Below the pieces are notes generated by a model, which searched no databases, had not been told where the DNA came from, and saw nothing but the letters and a program-made list of their open reading frames with translations. From Xiphias gladius (Eukaryota > Chordata > Actinopteri > Istiophoriformes > Xiphiidae): a DNA stretch of 64,000 nucleotides. Of this stretch, positions 13,317 through 25,810 are shown one piece after another. The DNA lies in contig NC_053417.1 in the NCBI RefSeq assembly GCF_016859285.1, positions 26,105,706-26,169,705 of the forward strand. The letters are read 5' to 3'. The position numbers and the translations under genes were made by a program. Each line of letters begins with the position of its first letter. Positions within the stretch are counted from its first letter, which is position 1.

Positions 13317-13960
13317 CTTAAAGGAATAGTTTGACATCTTGGGAAACATGCTTATTTGTTTTCTTGCCATGAATTTGGTTAGAAGACCAGTACCACTCAG
13401 TTCTTGATTGAATCAACGCCATACCTACCCTTCTCTGCCAACTAACATTAAAAGTTAGAGAGCCGAGGAAACACTTATTCTCTGTCTTGCCGGGAATTAG
13501 ATGAGAAGATCGGCACCGCTCTCGTGTCTGTACGCTAAATATGACGCTACAGCCAGCGGCCCGTTAGCTTAGCTCAGCATAAAGAGCTGGCCTTGCTCTG
13601 GCCGGAGGAAACAAAATCCACTTACCAGCACCTCTGAAGCTCACCGATTGACAAGTCACTACTTGTTTGTTTAATCTTTATTAAAACCAATATCGAAAAA
13701 CCGACAAGTTGTGATTGACGACAAAAGTTCAGGATAAAGTCACAACCCGTGGTCATGGCAGATCCGTTTTTGTACTGACTAGACAACTGAGGTATAGCGT
13801 GTTACCCAGCGAGACCCAGAGGTGCTGCTAGAAGGATTTTGTTTCCTTCAGACAGAGCCAAGCTCGCTGCCTCCGGCCACTGCGGCTTCACATTTAGGGA
13901 GCGAGAGCCGTGGATCTCGGCAAGAGAGCAAATAATATCACCTGTAACAACCAGAACTGT
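13317..13960. repeat. SINE-like dispersed repeat, two copies in inverted orientation
   Basis: Plus-oriented copies start 'aaaggaatagtttgacat' at 13320 and continue through 'agatgagaagatcggcaccgc', 'gttagcttagctcagcataaag' and 'aaaatccacttaccagcacct' to about 13690. From about 13800 the same family runs in reverse (cagaggtgctgctagaagga, ttttgtttccttcagacaga). Other copies lie at 33608, 34640, 34890, 39735 and 61655. Confidence 0.75.
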
Positions 13961-14173
13961 TCAAAAATGAAGAGTGAGCAGAGAATAAAGTCCAGTCACT
14001 TTCCCCACCTGAGTCAAGAGATGCTAAGCAAACGCTTATTACAGTCACCTAGGTGCTGAACTGGGTTGCTCCTCACACTTGTTTGTGAGGAACTTTGTCT
14101 GTTTGCCAGGACGAAAATGGTTTCCATATCAAATATTTTACAAGTTTGCTGTTAGTGACCATGGTGCGTTTGC

Positions 14174-14174
<1 letters not shown>

Positions 14175-14220
<46 letters not shown>
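14175..14220. repeat. (GT)n microsatellite
   Basis: This is an uninterrupted run of about 23 GT units. The open frames it generates (poly Cys-Val) are not coding. Confidence 0.95.
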
Positions 14221-14224
<4 letters not shown>

Positions 14225-14884
14225 TGGGTCCACTAATTGGTCGGGAGGCAAAGCTGATTCCCTCATATTTTAGACCATAAAATCTGCATTAGTCTCCCGT
14301 TTTATGGCAGAGAAAGTCTCTTAGGGGCAAATGACGAGATGTAATGAGGTGAAATGCGGGACAGAAAATTTCCTGCAGCAGCAGACAACAAACACAAGAA
14401 GTGAACAGCAGATTATTTATAGGGATATACAGCCTCATCAGTTATTTATAACAAGGATCAGTCGGGCAAAAAGACAACCGCGAATTCAACACATTCTGGT
14501 TTACTGCAGGAATTACTCGATAGTTTTTCACATTGAACAATGGAAAATATTTTACTAATGAGGTTATAAACAGAATCAATAACATCCAGGGTTACAGTAA
14601 GCATAATCTGTACAACAAAAGTGCTTAATTTTTGGTCAGTGCCTCATAAAAGTCACTCAAACCAACAAATTCATCAAAAAACAGTGCAAAAACTTTCTGA
14701 TGCCTTCACGAAGTATAGAAATAACATTTTCACCCACTGAAAGGAAAGAATTAATGTTGTTTTCAGTATTATTCTGTCAGTGACGCGGATGATCAACAGT
14801 AATGCAAATACAGACATTCATTTATACTGCACCACCACATCAACCCAACTGTGTGTGTGTGTGTGACACATTCATTAATAAAGA

Positions 14885-14890
14885 TTTATT
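14885..14890 (-). terminator. Candidate polyadenylation signal of r3hdml
   Basis: An AATAAA hexamer on the minus strand lies about 175 nt past the r3hdml stop codon, followed by T-rich sequence. It is the first canonical hexamer seen downstream. Its use is inferred. Confidence 0.5.
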
Positions 14891-15064
14891 TTCAAAATAG
14901 TGGTGACTGGAAAGCTGCGTCGCTTTCTGTTTGTTGAAATTGTCTTGTTACGCAGCCATTGTGTTGGTTAAAGCTGGGCTTCGCGTGGATTATGATTTTC
15001 CTTTTTTTTTTTTTTTTTCCCCTTTTCTTCCATTAAAACAAATGTAAAACCCTCTGTGGCGTTA

Positions 15065-15194
15065 TTAACTTGAAAGCCTCCCGGTTTTCGTGTTCGGTGA
15101 GCACTGGTTTCTCCAGCAGGAGCCGCCGTAGCTGGCCGGGCAGATGGAACAAGGCCTCCCAGTCTGGTAGGGAGCTTCTCCCACCCAGTTTCCT
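15065..15194 (-). CDS. r3hdml: r3hdml coding exon 5 with stop
   Basis: The acceptor catgtgtttcag precedes A GGA AAC TGG, completing Lys and giving [20 protein letters not shown], then [20 protein letters not shown], ending LSS-stop at 15065. This is the cysteine-bearing C-terminal tail. The last few residues differ from the human KFTWF-type end. Confidence 0.94.
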
Positions 15195-16715
15195 CTGAAA
15201 CACATGTGAACATAGTGTTAGCCGCAGGACCTCGCTGCGTTTCCTGATGCTAATGTCTCTGACTGGTGCATGATGTAAAAACCACAGTTTTACAGTGGAT
15301 GTGTTTTGAGAAGTGTTCTCTTATTAAACAGCCAACGATAAATAAAGGAGAAAAAAAAAAACCCAAACATTTTTGTGTGTAGTCCTGTTTTGTGCTGATC
15401 TGATTGTTTTCTCTGGGTAACAAACACCAGGCCTCACACTATGACATACACAGTATTTGTTGATGGAAGAAGTAGTCAGATCCTTCACCTGAGTACAAGT
15501 AGCAGTAACACGGTGTATCAATACTCTGTCGCAAGTAAACTTTACTTACAGTGAGTAAAAGTAGGTACAGTATCATCAGAAACATGCACTTAAAGTATCA
15601 AAATTAAAATTATTACTCATTATGCAGAATGGCCCCTGTCAAGATGTTATAGTCTTATTGTATATTTGATCATTATCGATGTATTAAAATGTAAACAGCA
15701 GTTTAATTCAGCAGTTGGTCGAGGTGGGTACTTTATATGTTTATGTGATGGGTAGTTTAATCCTTATTCTTGGATCATAATTCATTATCATTATAAATTA
15801 CAAGGTGGTCATATGTTTTTTTCTTTTAATGCAAAATCTGAATCGACAAAGTAACTGTCAGTTAAATGAGGTAGAAGCACAATATTTATGTATAAAGCAC
15901 AATATTCTCCTCTTAAAATGTAGTGGAGCAAAAGTATAAAGTAGCAAAAGATGTTAATACTCAAGCAAAGTACAAGTACCTCAAAATTGTTCCGTTAAGT
16001 ACATGACTAAATGTATTTAGTTACTTTCCATCACTGACTAAATATAATGATATTTATCGGATTATTCTGGGAAATAAAGCAACTGACTTGAACTGAAAGG
16101 GCAGAATCATCACACTGCGGCCGTGTGAGTTTTTCAGGTCCTAAATACAGAGCTTGCGTGAGACGAGAGCAGGGAACCCTGGGATAAGTTTTCACCCCTG
16201 GCTTCTGTGTGTGTCTCCTGGTACAGTGAAGCTCCTCTTACTTTATGGAGTAGTTGCAGACCAGCAGCGTCGCCTCCCTCCAGGTGCTCCCAAACACGTA
16301 CATGTTGGAGCACTTCCTGACAGCACATCCCAGTCTGTTGGTGCTCGCCCACACCATCTGGCAGGGACCGCAGAACACAGTTTTGACGCTTGCATCCGCA
16401 AAAACTGAAACCTGTCCACATCTGTGAGACGCATTTTAAAACTCGACCGATGTCAGACACGTCTTTCGAGATGTGCCCCTACATCCTTTGTAAGGGGCTG
16501 TATGAAAATTATTGGGGAGGGGAGGCAGGAAGACAAAAATAATACATAGCCCTCCCCTTTTTCCCAACCCCCTCCTCCTCCCTCATAATTTTCATACAGT
16601 CCCTAAATAAAATAATCACAAGTTGGGGTGACTTCATGCGCTGCCACCTGTTTTTACTACAATCCTTTGGGGAAAACAATCACTGATGGTTTTCAGTGTC
16701 CAGTTCAGTACAGAA

Positions 16716-16748
<33 letters not shown>

Positions 16749-18920
16749 AAACTCCTCTGTTCATTTCTACAAACATAACCTTTAGGAGAGAAGGTATATT
16801 TAGTCCCCATTGTAATTTACACTGCCACAGCGTCCCGGAGAATTAAAACCCTGAGTCCAGACAGGTTTAACTGGGGACAAGGGATTTTGGTCTCTTTGAA
16901 TGCACTCAATCTGCCGACCGTACCTGAGTATAGTGAGAGCACACGGATCCACTGCATCTGTTCGGGTAGGAGAAATGGTGCCTCTCGTCATACCAGGACC
17001 CGATCAGATCAGTGATAGACTGGTACCTGGTCACATCCAACACACACTCAATCATTGATCCATATTAGTGACATAATGTCCCACAATCCAGCCCAGTGTA
17101 TTTTTGTTTTTTGTTTTTTTTAAACACACAAGATCCATCGCTTAGTCTTAACATACACTGAGCACAGGCTGTATTCAGCGTACGTTAAGACGTTTCTACA
17201 CAGACCAAGAGGTGACTCCGAGTTTTACGGATCTCTGCACTACCTTCCTGTAGTGATTGACAGGTTTTGGCCCATATATTTCATGGCCCGCGTCGGGCCA
17301 TGATCCCAAATGCATAGTGAAGCCCAGGAGTAAGCTGTTTTAGCCAATCCCTCATCCCAGAGCTGTGGAGATAAAAGAAGGAGGGAAGGGGGAGACAGAC
17401 GCTGGTCATTTTGTTCTGTTCAGTAAGAAAACAACAAAAACCTGGCTCTCTGCCTACAAATAAGACTAAAGCCAAAACATTTTCTTACATCAGCTCCCTG
17501 CTGTCTGTAGATTTCTGTACCACAGAATAAGCAATAATAAGTTGTTGTTCAAGGTGAGCTCTCTACCAATTTCTTTGGATGCAGAATATATTGTCAGCAT
17601 TAGTGGGCGCAGGTGTGGTTTCAGTTTTGTCCACTCCTCCACTTAACCTGTGTATTTTCTGCTGAGACTGAGCTGGGTTTCCTCATGGTTTGGGATCCCA
17701 TGCACTGTTGTATGTGGGAAAACAATGATAATTGTAATTAATCAATTTCTTTCCTTTAATTTTTTTCCCCCTTAACTTATTAAAACCCAGTAATTAGAAA
17801 AGAGGACTCTCTCTCCCCTTTGCCACAAACTGGGCTTTGACACTTGATGAAGATGGAAAACTACAGAAATGACCATAAAATATAGTTATTACACCAAATA
17901 AGGAAATATTTCACGATTCATATGTTATATGAGCGAAAGAGCAAATATAAACTCCCTCTGTTTGCCCAAAAGTAATTTACAGACAGAATTGTACAGGAGT
18001 GATCTTACATGGCGACATTATTCATGTTTTGGGACAATTAAACCTCAGAGACGTCAAATTCAGTGTTTGACCTCTATTCAACCAACTGATTTAAAACTCC
18101 AGTAACAGATATCTAAATAGGATTACCTGGGATCTGATAGATAAGACTGCACAATAGGTACAAAAGTACTGTCAACACCAATCACGGATATAGAGCATTA
18201 GAAAAGCCATTGTATTTAACTCTGCTTTACGAGTGGAGTCTCTAGGACTCCAAACAGGAGTACAGTAACATTTTCTGCAGCAGACTCAGGAAACGTGTCG
18301 TCTGTTCAAAACCCATTTTATAAGAATTGCTCATAACATTAGTAATAGTCACGAAGTGTCAAGGTGTTAACCAGGGTTAAGTATGTTTTGTGAGCCGTTA
18401 AAGAGGGCGGGGGGGGGTCTCCAGGACTCCAAATAGAACTTTAATTTCGTATCTCGTGTTGAGTTTTTTCGTGAGATGCTTTTATATGACATTTTTACCT
18501 TTACAGCCTATGAAAATATTCTCATGTGTGTTCTGCACTTTTTTTTTTATTTGAAGATGATAAACTAAAAACCAAAAACCCAGACTTCTTTGTGTCCCCG
18601 GTCCGATTCACCGCCCACTGTTTCCTCACCATGTACTCCATATTAGCTGCGGGGGGGGAGACTTGAGCGCGGACTCGGTTGTGGTAATCCAGCAGGGCGT
18701 TTATCTCGCTGGATGAAATGGCTCGCGTGCGTCTGCTGCGAGATACACCGGCAGTTCCAGTGAGCATCCTGATGTCAGACTGTGTCCCAGCGCCAGCTCT
18801 GGTCGTGTTGAGCAGCTCCCCGGAGCTCGACAGCACGGCGGCGGCGGCGGCGGCGGCTCCCATGTGAGGCATCATCCAGAGGGTGGCGGCCAACAGGAGC
18901 TGAGCGCAGGCGGCACCCAT
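15065..18920 (-). CDS. r3hdml: R3H domain containing-like protein (secreted CAP/CRISP-family protein), complete, 5 coding exons
   Basis: Coding sequence joins 18920-18630, 17362-17244, 17026-16924, 16357-16242 and 15194-15065, giving 252 aa plus stop (human R3HDML is 253 aa). All junctions are GT-AG and in phase. Residues 1-28 form a hydrophobic, alanine-rich signal peptide. A short basic stretch (RSRRTR, about 62-67) could be a propeptide cleavage site. The CAP domain starts at [12 protein letters not shown] and carries the hallmarks HYTQMVW (168-174) and [12 protein letters not shown] (from 202), followed by a short cysteine-rich tail [13 protein letters not shown]. The CAP position that is Glu in many CRISPs (GEN) is Gln here (MGQNL), as in human R3HDML. 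The protein is expected to be secreted; its biochemical role is poorly known and 'peptidase inhibitor-like' is only a family label. Despite the name, no R3H domain is visible. It lies tail-out from fitm2 with about 9 kb between the two starts. Confidence 0.96.
15459..16036 (+). repeat. Near full-length hAT-like MITE (between r3hdml exons 4 and 5)
   Basis: Starts tgatggaagaagtagtcag, runs through the internal signatures (cattatgcagaatggcccct, atcgatgtattaaaatg, gggtagtttaatcc) and ends agttactttccatcactg. At about 578 bp it is one of the most complete copies in the window and serves as a reference for the others. It lies inside r3hdml intron 4. Confidence 0.85.
16242..16357 (-). CDS. r3hdml: r3hdml coding exon 4
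   Basis: The acceptor ccctgccag precedes ATG GTG TGG. The exon encodes [20 protein letters not shown], then [18 protein letters not shown], and ends ATAAA|gtaaga with two bases of a Lys codon. It completes the CAP1 and CAP2 signatures. Confidence 0.95.
16492..16609. repeat. Short inverted-repeat (hairpin) element in r3hdml intron 3-4 region
   Basis: The left arm ggggctgtatgaaaattat and the right arm ataattttcatacagtccct are near-perfect reverse complements separated by about 75 bp of purine-rich and pyrimidine-rich sequence. This could be a small MITE. It lies between exons 3 and 4 of r3hdml. Confidence 0.7.
16727..16746. repeat. (ATT)n microsatellite
   Basis: About seven ATT units lie in r3hdml intron 3. 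Confidence 0.9.
16924..17026 (-). CDS. r3hdml: r3hdml coding exon 3
   Basis: The acceptor gtgaccag is followed by G TAC CAG, which completes the Arg codon begun in exon 2. The exon encodes [20 protein letters not shown], then [14 protein letters not shown], and ends at CAG|gtacgg. It contains the CAP1 signature half HYTQ with the active-site-type histidine. Confidence 0.94.
17244..17362 (-). CDS. r3hdml: r3hdml coding exon 2
   Basis: The acceptor ...ttttatctccacag precedes CTCTGGGATGAG. The exon encodes [20 protein letters not shown], then [19 protein letters not shown], and stops at GGAAG|gtagtg after two bases of an Arg codon. It matches the first half of the CAP domain of R3HDML. Confidence 0.95.
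18630..18920 (-). CDS. r3hdml: r3hdml coding exon 1
   Basis: This exon encodes 97 codons from the start ATG to ...PPAANMEYM, then the donor ATG|gtgagg. The start has G at +4 and is followed directly by a hydrophobic signal peptide. The tract at 18837-18861 is a GCC-type triplet repeat giving seven consecutive alanines. The reading frame runs on into the intron for about 35 codons, which is not coding. Confidence 0.95.
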
Positions 18921-21900
18921 CTGAGCTCTGTGGAGGAGGAGGCAGCTGCACCACCTCCCTGCAAAAGTCTGAGGAGGACATAAGTCTGTGTCATTAAGAA
19001 AGAGTGAAAAATCTCAAAACACTCAATAAGGCTGAATTTATTACATTTCTCCTGCTGACGAGGCAACGTGTCAGTCAATTCACACAGCGCCAGATGGGAT
19101 AACATGATTAAAGAGAACCATTTTTCTGATTAGTGAAATATCCTTTAAAAATGTGTTTGGTTTAAATAGTTTGGACTTCACTTCAGTAACTGTCCACAGC
19201 TTTCATTACAGGCAATGTAAGCAATCTCAGCTGCATAATATTCATTTAAAATATTGCTGCAAAACTCCCCTACATAAATAATTAAAAGAAAAACACTATC
19301 TTCACGTATGCAGTCGGAATCTACCAAAAAACATTCAGCATATGCAGTCAATTAATCAGTATTATCCGTTAAATTTCTCCGCAAACCTGCCTCTGCTGTC
19401 ATCAGGGAACACATCTGTTACATAAAAGAGCCGAGTCCCGTACCTTCATCAGTGGATCCTTTCACAGAGCAGACGGCTTCAACACGAGCCTGTGCAAACA
19501 AGCTGGTCTGTCATGTGTGGCAGGGAGTTTTAAGTCTGGGCCAAGAGGGTTTCTGACGCACAAAACCCGCCTGTGTGCGCCGTCTTCTTCCTTCCTAAAC
19601 TTAGAGTCTGTCTCTTTCTTTCTCTCTCCTGCAGAGAAAATCACAGACGCATAACAGACACAGCAATCATGAAATATTTTACTGGCCACCTTCATTGTTT
19701 ATAGGTTCAACCTCGTGTTCGATTTGTTTTATGAAAGAAATCAGTCACACTTTACGAAAAATATATAAGAAATTCTTTGTAACACATTATAATTTAGTGG
19801 TGAATAGATAGACATTTTAAGTGTTTGTTAAAGTGCAGAATTTTCAACAATTATAACCTATTAAGACATATTTTATTTAAAAACAACGGTGTTGTGTTAT
19901 ACTGTCATTCATTACCTGTCCTTATACCAGAATCCAGTTATGGATACTTCACAGGCGGAGTTACAGTTGTCGACATCTACATCAACAAACACTTAAAAAA
20001 GATTGGGGCAAAACCCTAATATGTGGCTGGACCGCCCTTTATCTGTCTGTGCTCACATACACAGTATTTTAGTGCAGCTAATTTCCCAGTAAAGCTGTTC
20101 TCATTTACTTGTTTGTCTGTTTCTGGTTTCAGACAACGGAACAAGTATGAAATAGTGACTGAAACGTGGCCTATTAAGACCACATGTTAACCAGCAGTCA
20201 GTTCCAAGCCATTTCCAAGCTGCTGCTCTGCCCTGATAAAATCCTGATTTTATAACGACGTCGGTCGTCTGACAACATCACCATGCACATAAGTTAAAGG
20301 AAACGGCTCTGCTGTGATTTCGGCTGTATTTACCTTTAAAACGATCACTCAGGGGGAAAGTTAGAAGCTCATTCACATTCGCGTCAGCTGCCATGAGGTC
20401 AGTTGAATAAACGCATAGAGAGGCGTGCCTGCGGAGGCAAACCCTCGAGGGGCAATACTGGCAACTCTCTTCTATGGAAAGAAGCTAAGGTTTGTCCAAA
20501 AAGTTGCAAAATTTGTCGCTAGGTGCTTTTGTGAAGAAAAGTCACTAAAGGGGTCTGAAAAGTCGGTAAATCTAGCAACAGAGGAGCTAAGTTTTCAACA
20601 CTACCTGTCAACCCCCCCCTGATGACGCAATGGAACTGTTTGCGTCAAGTAATTTTGAAAGAACAACGGCCAATGGGGAAACTCCATTACTCAGCTGGCC
20701 GACCAATGGTGTGACTTTGTCACTCAGTCACTCACTCACTGAGTCACAGACATTCTCGTTTATTGGGGAGGCCCGCTGTTGTGGTCCAGCAAAAGACTTT
20801 AAAGCTGGTAACAACTACATTATAGCATGTTAAGTACCATTTATGTACTGCTTATGAATACTAAATATGGGGAATTAAAATCAATTTTTACCCAGTTTCC
20901 TTATCTTAAACAAAATTTAGGGCACTATAAAATTTAACTCCTTTAGTTGAGAGTTTGAGGCTGCCTTGTAAGAGTCTGCTACAGTAGTAATAGAGCACAT
21001 GTTTTGGCTGCTACATGACCTCCCTGAGTTGTTTCAGTAAAACACAGTAAAATGTTTAAATAATCACGCCTTGGGGAAGGACTGAGTGATGTGGTGAAGA
21101 ATGCATATTAAACAAAAAGGGAGAAAAGTGGCTGCAGAGTCAGCGTTCATCTCCAGCTCTTGTTGGTTTCAGGAAGGGCCCCAGACCCTCGTCCATGTGT
21201 AATATCCTATAACAAGAGACTGAAGACGCAGCCAAGATACACTGCACCACCTGGCTCAGCAGCTACTGGGGCCAAAAAGATCTCTGAGACCAGCACTCAA
21301 ACACAGGGGAACAACTGGAACATGAAATTAAAACTAGGATACAAGATCAAATGAAATGTGATGCCATTATGAAATTATTTTTAGTTTCCATAATGGGATT
21401 GGCACCTTCTGAAAACCCACTGCAATCATTTAGTCATGCCACTGCCCCTAATTATATGTTCTTACCCGACAAATGCCCACCTACCTAAACGTCTGCTTTG
21501 TGTAAGATCATTGGAAATGTCATGGACTGGGAGATATCTCAATTTATGGAAGGTGCTGTGTGCACAGAATGAAATGAACCCTTTAACTTTGGCACTCACA
21601 GCGAGCCCCAGTTCACAGTTTATGACTGCGGAACTTGGTCCATGTTAGTTTAGGTGTACTGAAATGATATGGATGTCCCCAGTGATAGGTAATACTTTAT
21701 GATTCAAACACAGACATGAATGTGAATGTATCAGGGGGGAAAGTAAAAGGGCAATTACTCACATTCTCCTCTGTTATCTTGACACATTGCTGTTAGCCAG
21801 ACCAGATCATAAAGCTAACATGCTGATGTGTAGCCTGCACAGTTTTTCATGTTTGCCAACTTAGCATGTTAGCATGGTAACATCAACCAGCCGAGGCTGA

Positions 21901-24900
21901 TGGAAGTGTCATTAGTTTTGCAGCTATTTGAGCATAAATCAAAGTTGGACAAATTAGAATGCTGAACATGGCTGGCTGCAATGTATTTTAAAGTTAAGGA
22001 ATAACCAAAGCTATTACAATTCATTCTGTGCTATAGGAAAAGACAGGCGGTCACCAAAGTCAGTTGGTTTCATCCTCTGGGGACCATGACCATCTGCAGA
22101 AAATGTCATGGCAATCCATGCAATAGTTGTAGATATTTCATTCTGGACCAAAGTGGCATGGCTAAAAAGGTCACCACCAGTTACAGCTCCATTACTTTTG
22201 CTTATTTATTTGTTTTTGTGTTGTTTTTTAGTTTATTTGCCAGGGCCTGAGGTAGCCTGAAAGGCTAACTTAGTACAGTAGATAGTAAATAGTACAGATT
22301 GAGGTTCATAAATCCTGCCACAGCATAACACTTTGTAGTTAGCTACACTCCATACTAAATAAGTATGTTTAGTAGAAAAAGACAACAACACATATCTACA
22401 TTAATTCACATCACTTAAAATATCAGGGTGTCTGGACTAAATCATCCAATCGGTTCCTGTTCTTCTTCAATATGGGGGAAAAAGTTGGAATCATCTTGAA
22501 TGCACACGGTATTTGTGTGTCACCTGGTTGCTCAGGTGAGCCCTCTGAAGTCAACCCTTCAAAGGTTCGCAGCATACCTCCAAACAGGCTCAGCAGAGTG
22601 CCGCCAGACTTTGTGACTTTGTGTGTGAAATGCACAGAAGGATCCATCAAAGAGGCTGCTGGGGCCTTTGGCATACGGAAGGTCAACAACACTCAAGGTT
22701 CAGCTAAAACCCAGGGTCACATCTTGTTGTTGATCTCTAAGCTTTTCCAGTTTGCTTTTCCACTCGCTGAAGGACCCACTCACTGTCCACAACTGACCAC
22801 AAACATAAACTACTTCTTGATTCTGTCTGCGTTTCCATCTTTACAGCGTTTTTTGTTATCTAGGGTCGCATGTATTATTTTTCAGTATGAACCTTTAACA
22901 AGTCACACTTGTTTGATGTGGTCAAACTGTTAACCTTAGGGCCATATCTATTGTGCCGCCTGGATGAGGAGTCGGAGCATCACTCGGCGTGCTGAAAGTG
23001 AAGCCTTGTATTTGCGGCATCCAGCGTTTAAATTTAGCAGTGCCCACATGCTTGTCAGGTCTGTCACGTAGTTAATATTTCTATCGTCGCACATCAAAAA
23101 GGGGAGAAATGTTGAGCAGCTATATAAAACAGCTTCATCAAACTGGTGAAGGTGTGCAGCCAGACTGAATGATCGTGGAGCGAGTGCAGTGTGTTTGATT
23201 GAGGACTGCTGGTTTCGAGGATTAAACATTTCGGAGGATTCCTGCTGAATAATATAAAATCTTGAAGAAGAGGAAGAGGTCAAGCAGTGCAACCAGAAAG
23301 TAAATTTATTCAGTCATTTAGCAGCTTCCAGCCGGCATAGAAAGAGGGTGGAAATGTGACGGTTGCATACAGAATTTACTGGGTAAAAAAAAACAAACTG
23401 AAGATTTCTCTCTGGCACAAACTTTCAGCCAAGCACTCATCCACTAATAACAGCAGTGTCTGTGTGGTTGGACCATTTAGGTTCATGGCGCTTTAGTTCT
23501 TCGTTCGGAGCCGGAAGAATTTCTATAATTTAGTTTCCCATTCTACAGAATTGAAAACACTGAAACACAGAGGAGTCTCGGGGGGGGGTACTGGTCGATA
23601 TTTCTGCAGGACCGTGTCTTAAACATTCAGAATCTGAGCCGAGAAACGCTCCGCAGGACAGTCTGAAATGGGTCAGACATGGAAGAGGATGATTCTCTGG
23701 CCAGACCAGACCAGACCGTCTTCCCAGAGGCGCTCTCTCACCCCCTGCAGTATGACATCATCTGTCTGGTTCGAGGCGCTGCAGGGCTCTTGCATACAAA
23801 AGCTCACTGTGACCTTGTCGCGTCTGAAAGGTGAGGAGGAGAACTCAGTGGCCTCCCGCATTTACCCGAGACAGAACATAAAACAAACCTTGTATCAACC
23901 GTATTTGAGGTCCCTGAGCTTTTCAGGTGTCAGCCGGGTCTTTCAGCCCCGTCCGAGTAACAGCACGGCAGCCGGTGCCTCTCACAGGGAGAGAAACTCC
24001 AGTAGTTTCACAGCAGCACTTACACCTGAATTACAACCCCCTTGATCAGTAGCCAGTGATTTGGAATAATCTATAAAAACTATGTCAGCTGTGAGGAAAC
24101 GAAACGGTTTTCTCAAGAACAGCATTTATCCTAGACAAGTTAACGCAGGTAGGTTAAAGTTATTTGAATCAATACATTTAAAGGAAACGAAACAGGGCGT
24201 TTTAGCATCTCTTAGCATCATTGTTTTGGATTTCCAGCAACTTTGGTGATGTGATTCGCTCTGAGCATAGTGGAACATTTAGCAGCTAAAGAGCCCAACG
24301 TTTCCCCTCAGGAGCTGGTGGAGCCCAAAGCAGAGCTAAAGAGCTAAAAAGACAGTGAGGATTGGACTTTAATTCTTCAGGTGGACACGAACACGACTCG
24401 ACTGAATCATAACGTTGCTCGGTAAAGGCTGGATGCGTAAATAGACAAGTTCACCATAGCAACTTTACAATGCGTTAATGTGGTGTTTTAAGGTTGTTGC
24501 ACTGCCACCATGTGGCTAAATAAAAACAGTTTACGCAGGTTTATAACCTGGCCTGTAATGTGTTTCCGTAAAATCTGTCAGAACTAGTTCATTTAATTGT
24601 GTTTCCTCGTGATTTCCCTGAAATCCTTTTGTCAACAGAATAACTCAAATGTACATTGAAAGAAAACTGAAAATATCACAACGGGCGCATTTCTCGGCGG
24701 TGTCAGCATGCAGGCAGACGGTAAAACAGCACAGTCATGAGCAGCGTCTCCGCCTGAGTGCTGGAATAATTTCAGAGCTAGGCCAAGAGGAGTTTGTTTT
24801 GATAATTCACGGTGACAGTTTCCGTTCTGCACGGGAGATCCTCGGCCTTTTGATAAACCAGCCAAGATGTCTGCAGGAGAGTGTTTATGCTTCATCCCCT

Positions 24901-25810
24901 TTCTCATGTTTGCCTGAGATTTTCATACTGAAAGAGGGGTCCACCAGTGTTTGCGATTAGCATGTTGACATGGGGATATCTGGAGTCTGGCAGCAATAGA
25001 GGCAAATTGTGAACCATTACAGTATACATGAAATTGTCTTGTATAAAGACTTTATTTTAATCCAACCATAGAAATTTGAAATCCCTTTAAATCACCTCTT
25101 CTGGTGAGACGTCTGAACTGTAATATGTAACCATTTAATTTCGATGCATTTCGCCTGCTTCCTGCTTCTGGCATCGGCGCTTGAAGAACAATCGGCCAAA
25201 CACCAGGCATGCCTGGAAAATTGTTTTTCCAGGAGAGGCTTGTTTGCCAAGTCAGAGTGCATCAAGGACACACTTTGCCCTGCATTCAGATGCTATAAAA
25301 GGAGATTTACCATCCTCCAGTATGATTGTAATGACTCAGTAAGAGCTGGTCTCAACTTTACCATTGCAAACAAACACAGAAAATTCACAACAACGCATGA
25401 TTTACATAAAAAATAGACATTAGTTCCACATTAAAAGAAAAAAAACATACGTGATGTTCAATAGCTGGAGAGCAATGTTTTAATTTTTTTTTTTTCAGTC
25501 ATTCCATTTGTAAGGAACATATTTTAAACGTTTTTCCAGGCTCAGTTAAAAGGTCCTGGGACCTGACAACATAATGACTGTATTTAGATGTTACCAGGGA
25601 GCAGAAATAACTTGGCAGTTTTTCCAGTAGAGACTCATTAATGTAGATAAATAATGTAACGGAGCATCTCCCTTCTTTTGGATCCATCCAGAACACAAAT
25701 GAATTTCCCATATGGGGACAAATAAAGTATGCCTTGCTCTCGCTACAGGACACAACAGTGACAAGGTAAAATAGTAAACGCAGAGCATTGTGATACGCAG
25801 ATTAGAAAGG
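18921..25810. other. Intergenic between r3hdml and fitm2, left part
   Basis: No gene could be supported. At 21820-22190 are relics of a dispersed repeat (gctaacatgctgatgtg, gtcatggcaatccatgcaat) that forms a larger block at 56630-57745. At 22423-22930 overlapping frames on both strands look protein-like but match nothing recognised (see findings). The sequence just left of 19445 (rich in CT, with a donor-like gtacgg on the minus strand) might be a non-coding 5' exon of r3hdml, but this is a guess. Confidence 0.4.

Noticed and set aside
14079-14280. Cys-Val repeat open frames
   Set aside because: They are translations of a (GT)n microsatellite, not coding.
1-14884. hnf4a first exons expected from synteny
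   Set aside because: Neither the N-terminal exon nor the zinc-finger exon could be recognised on either strand.
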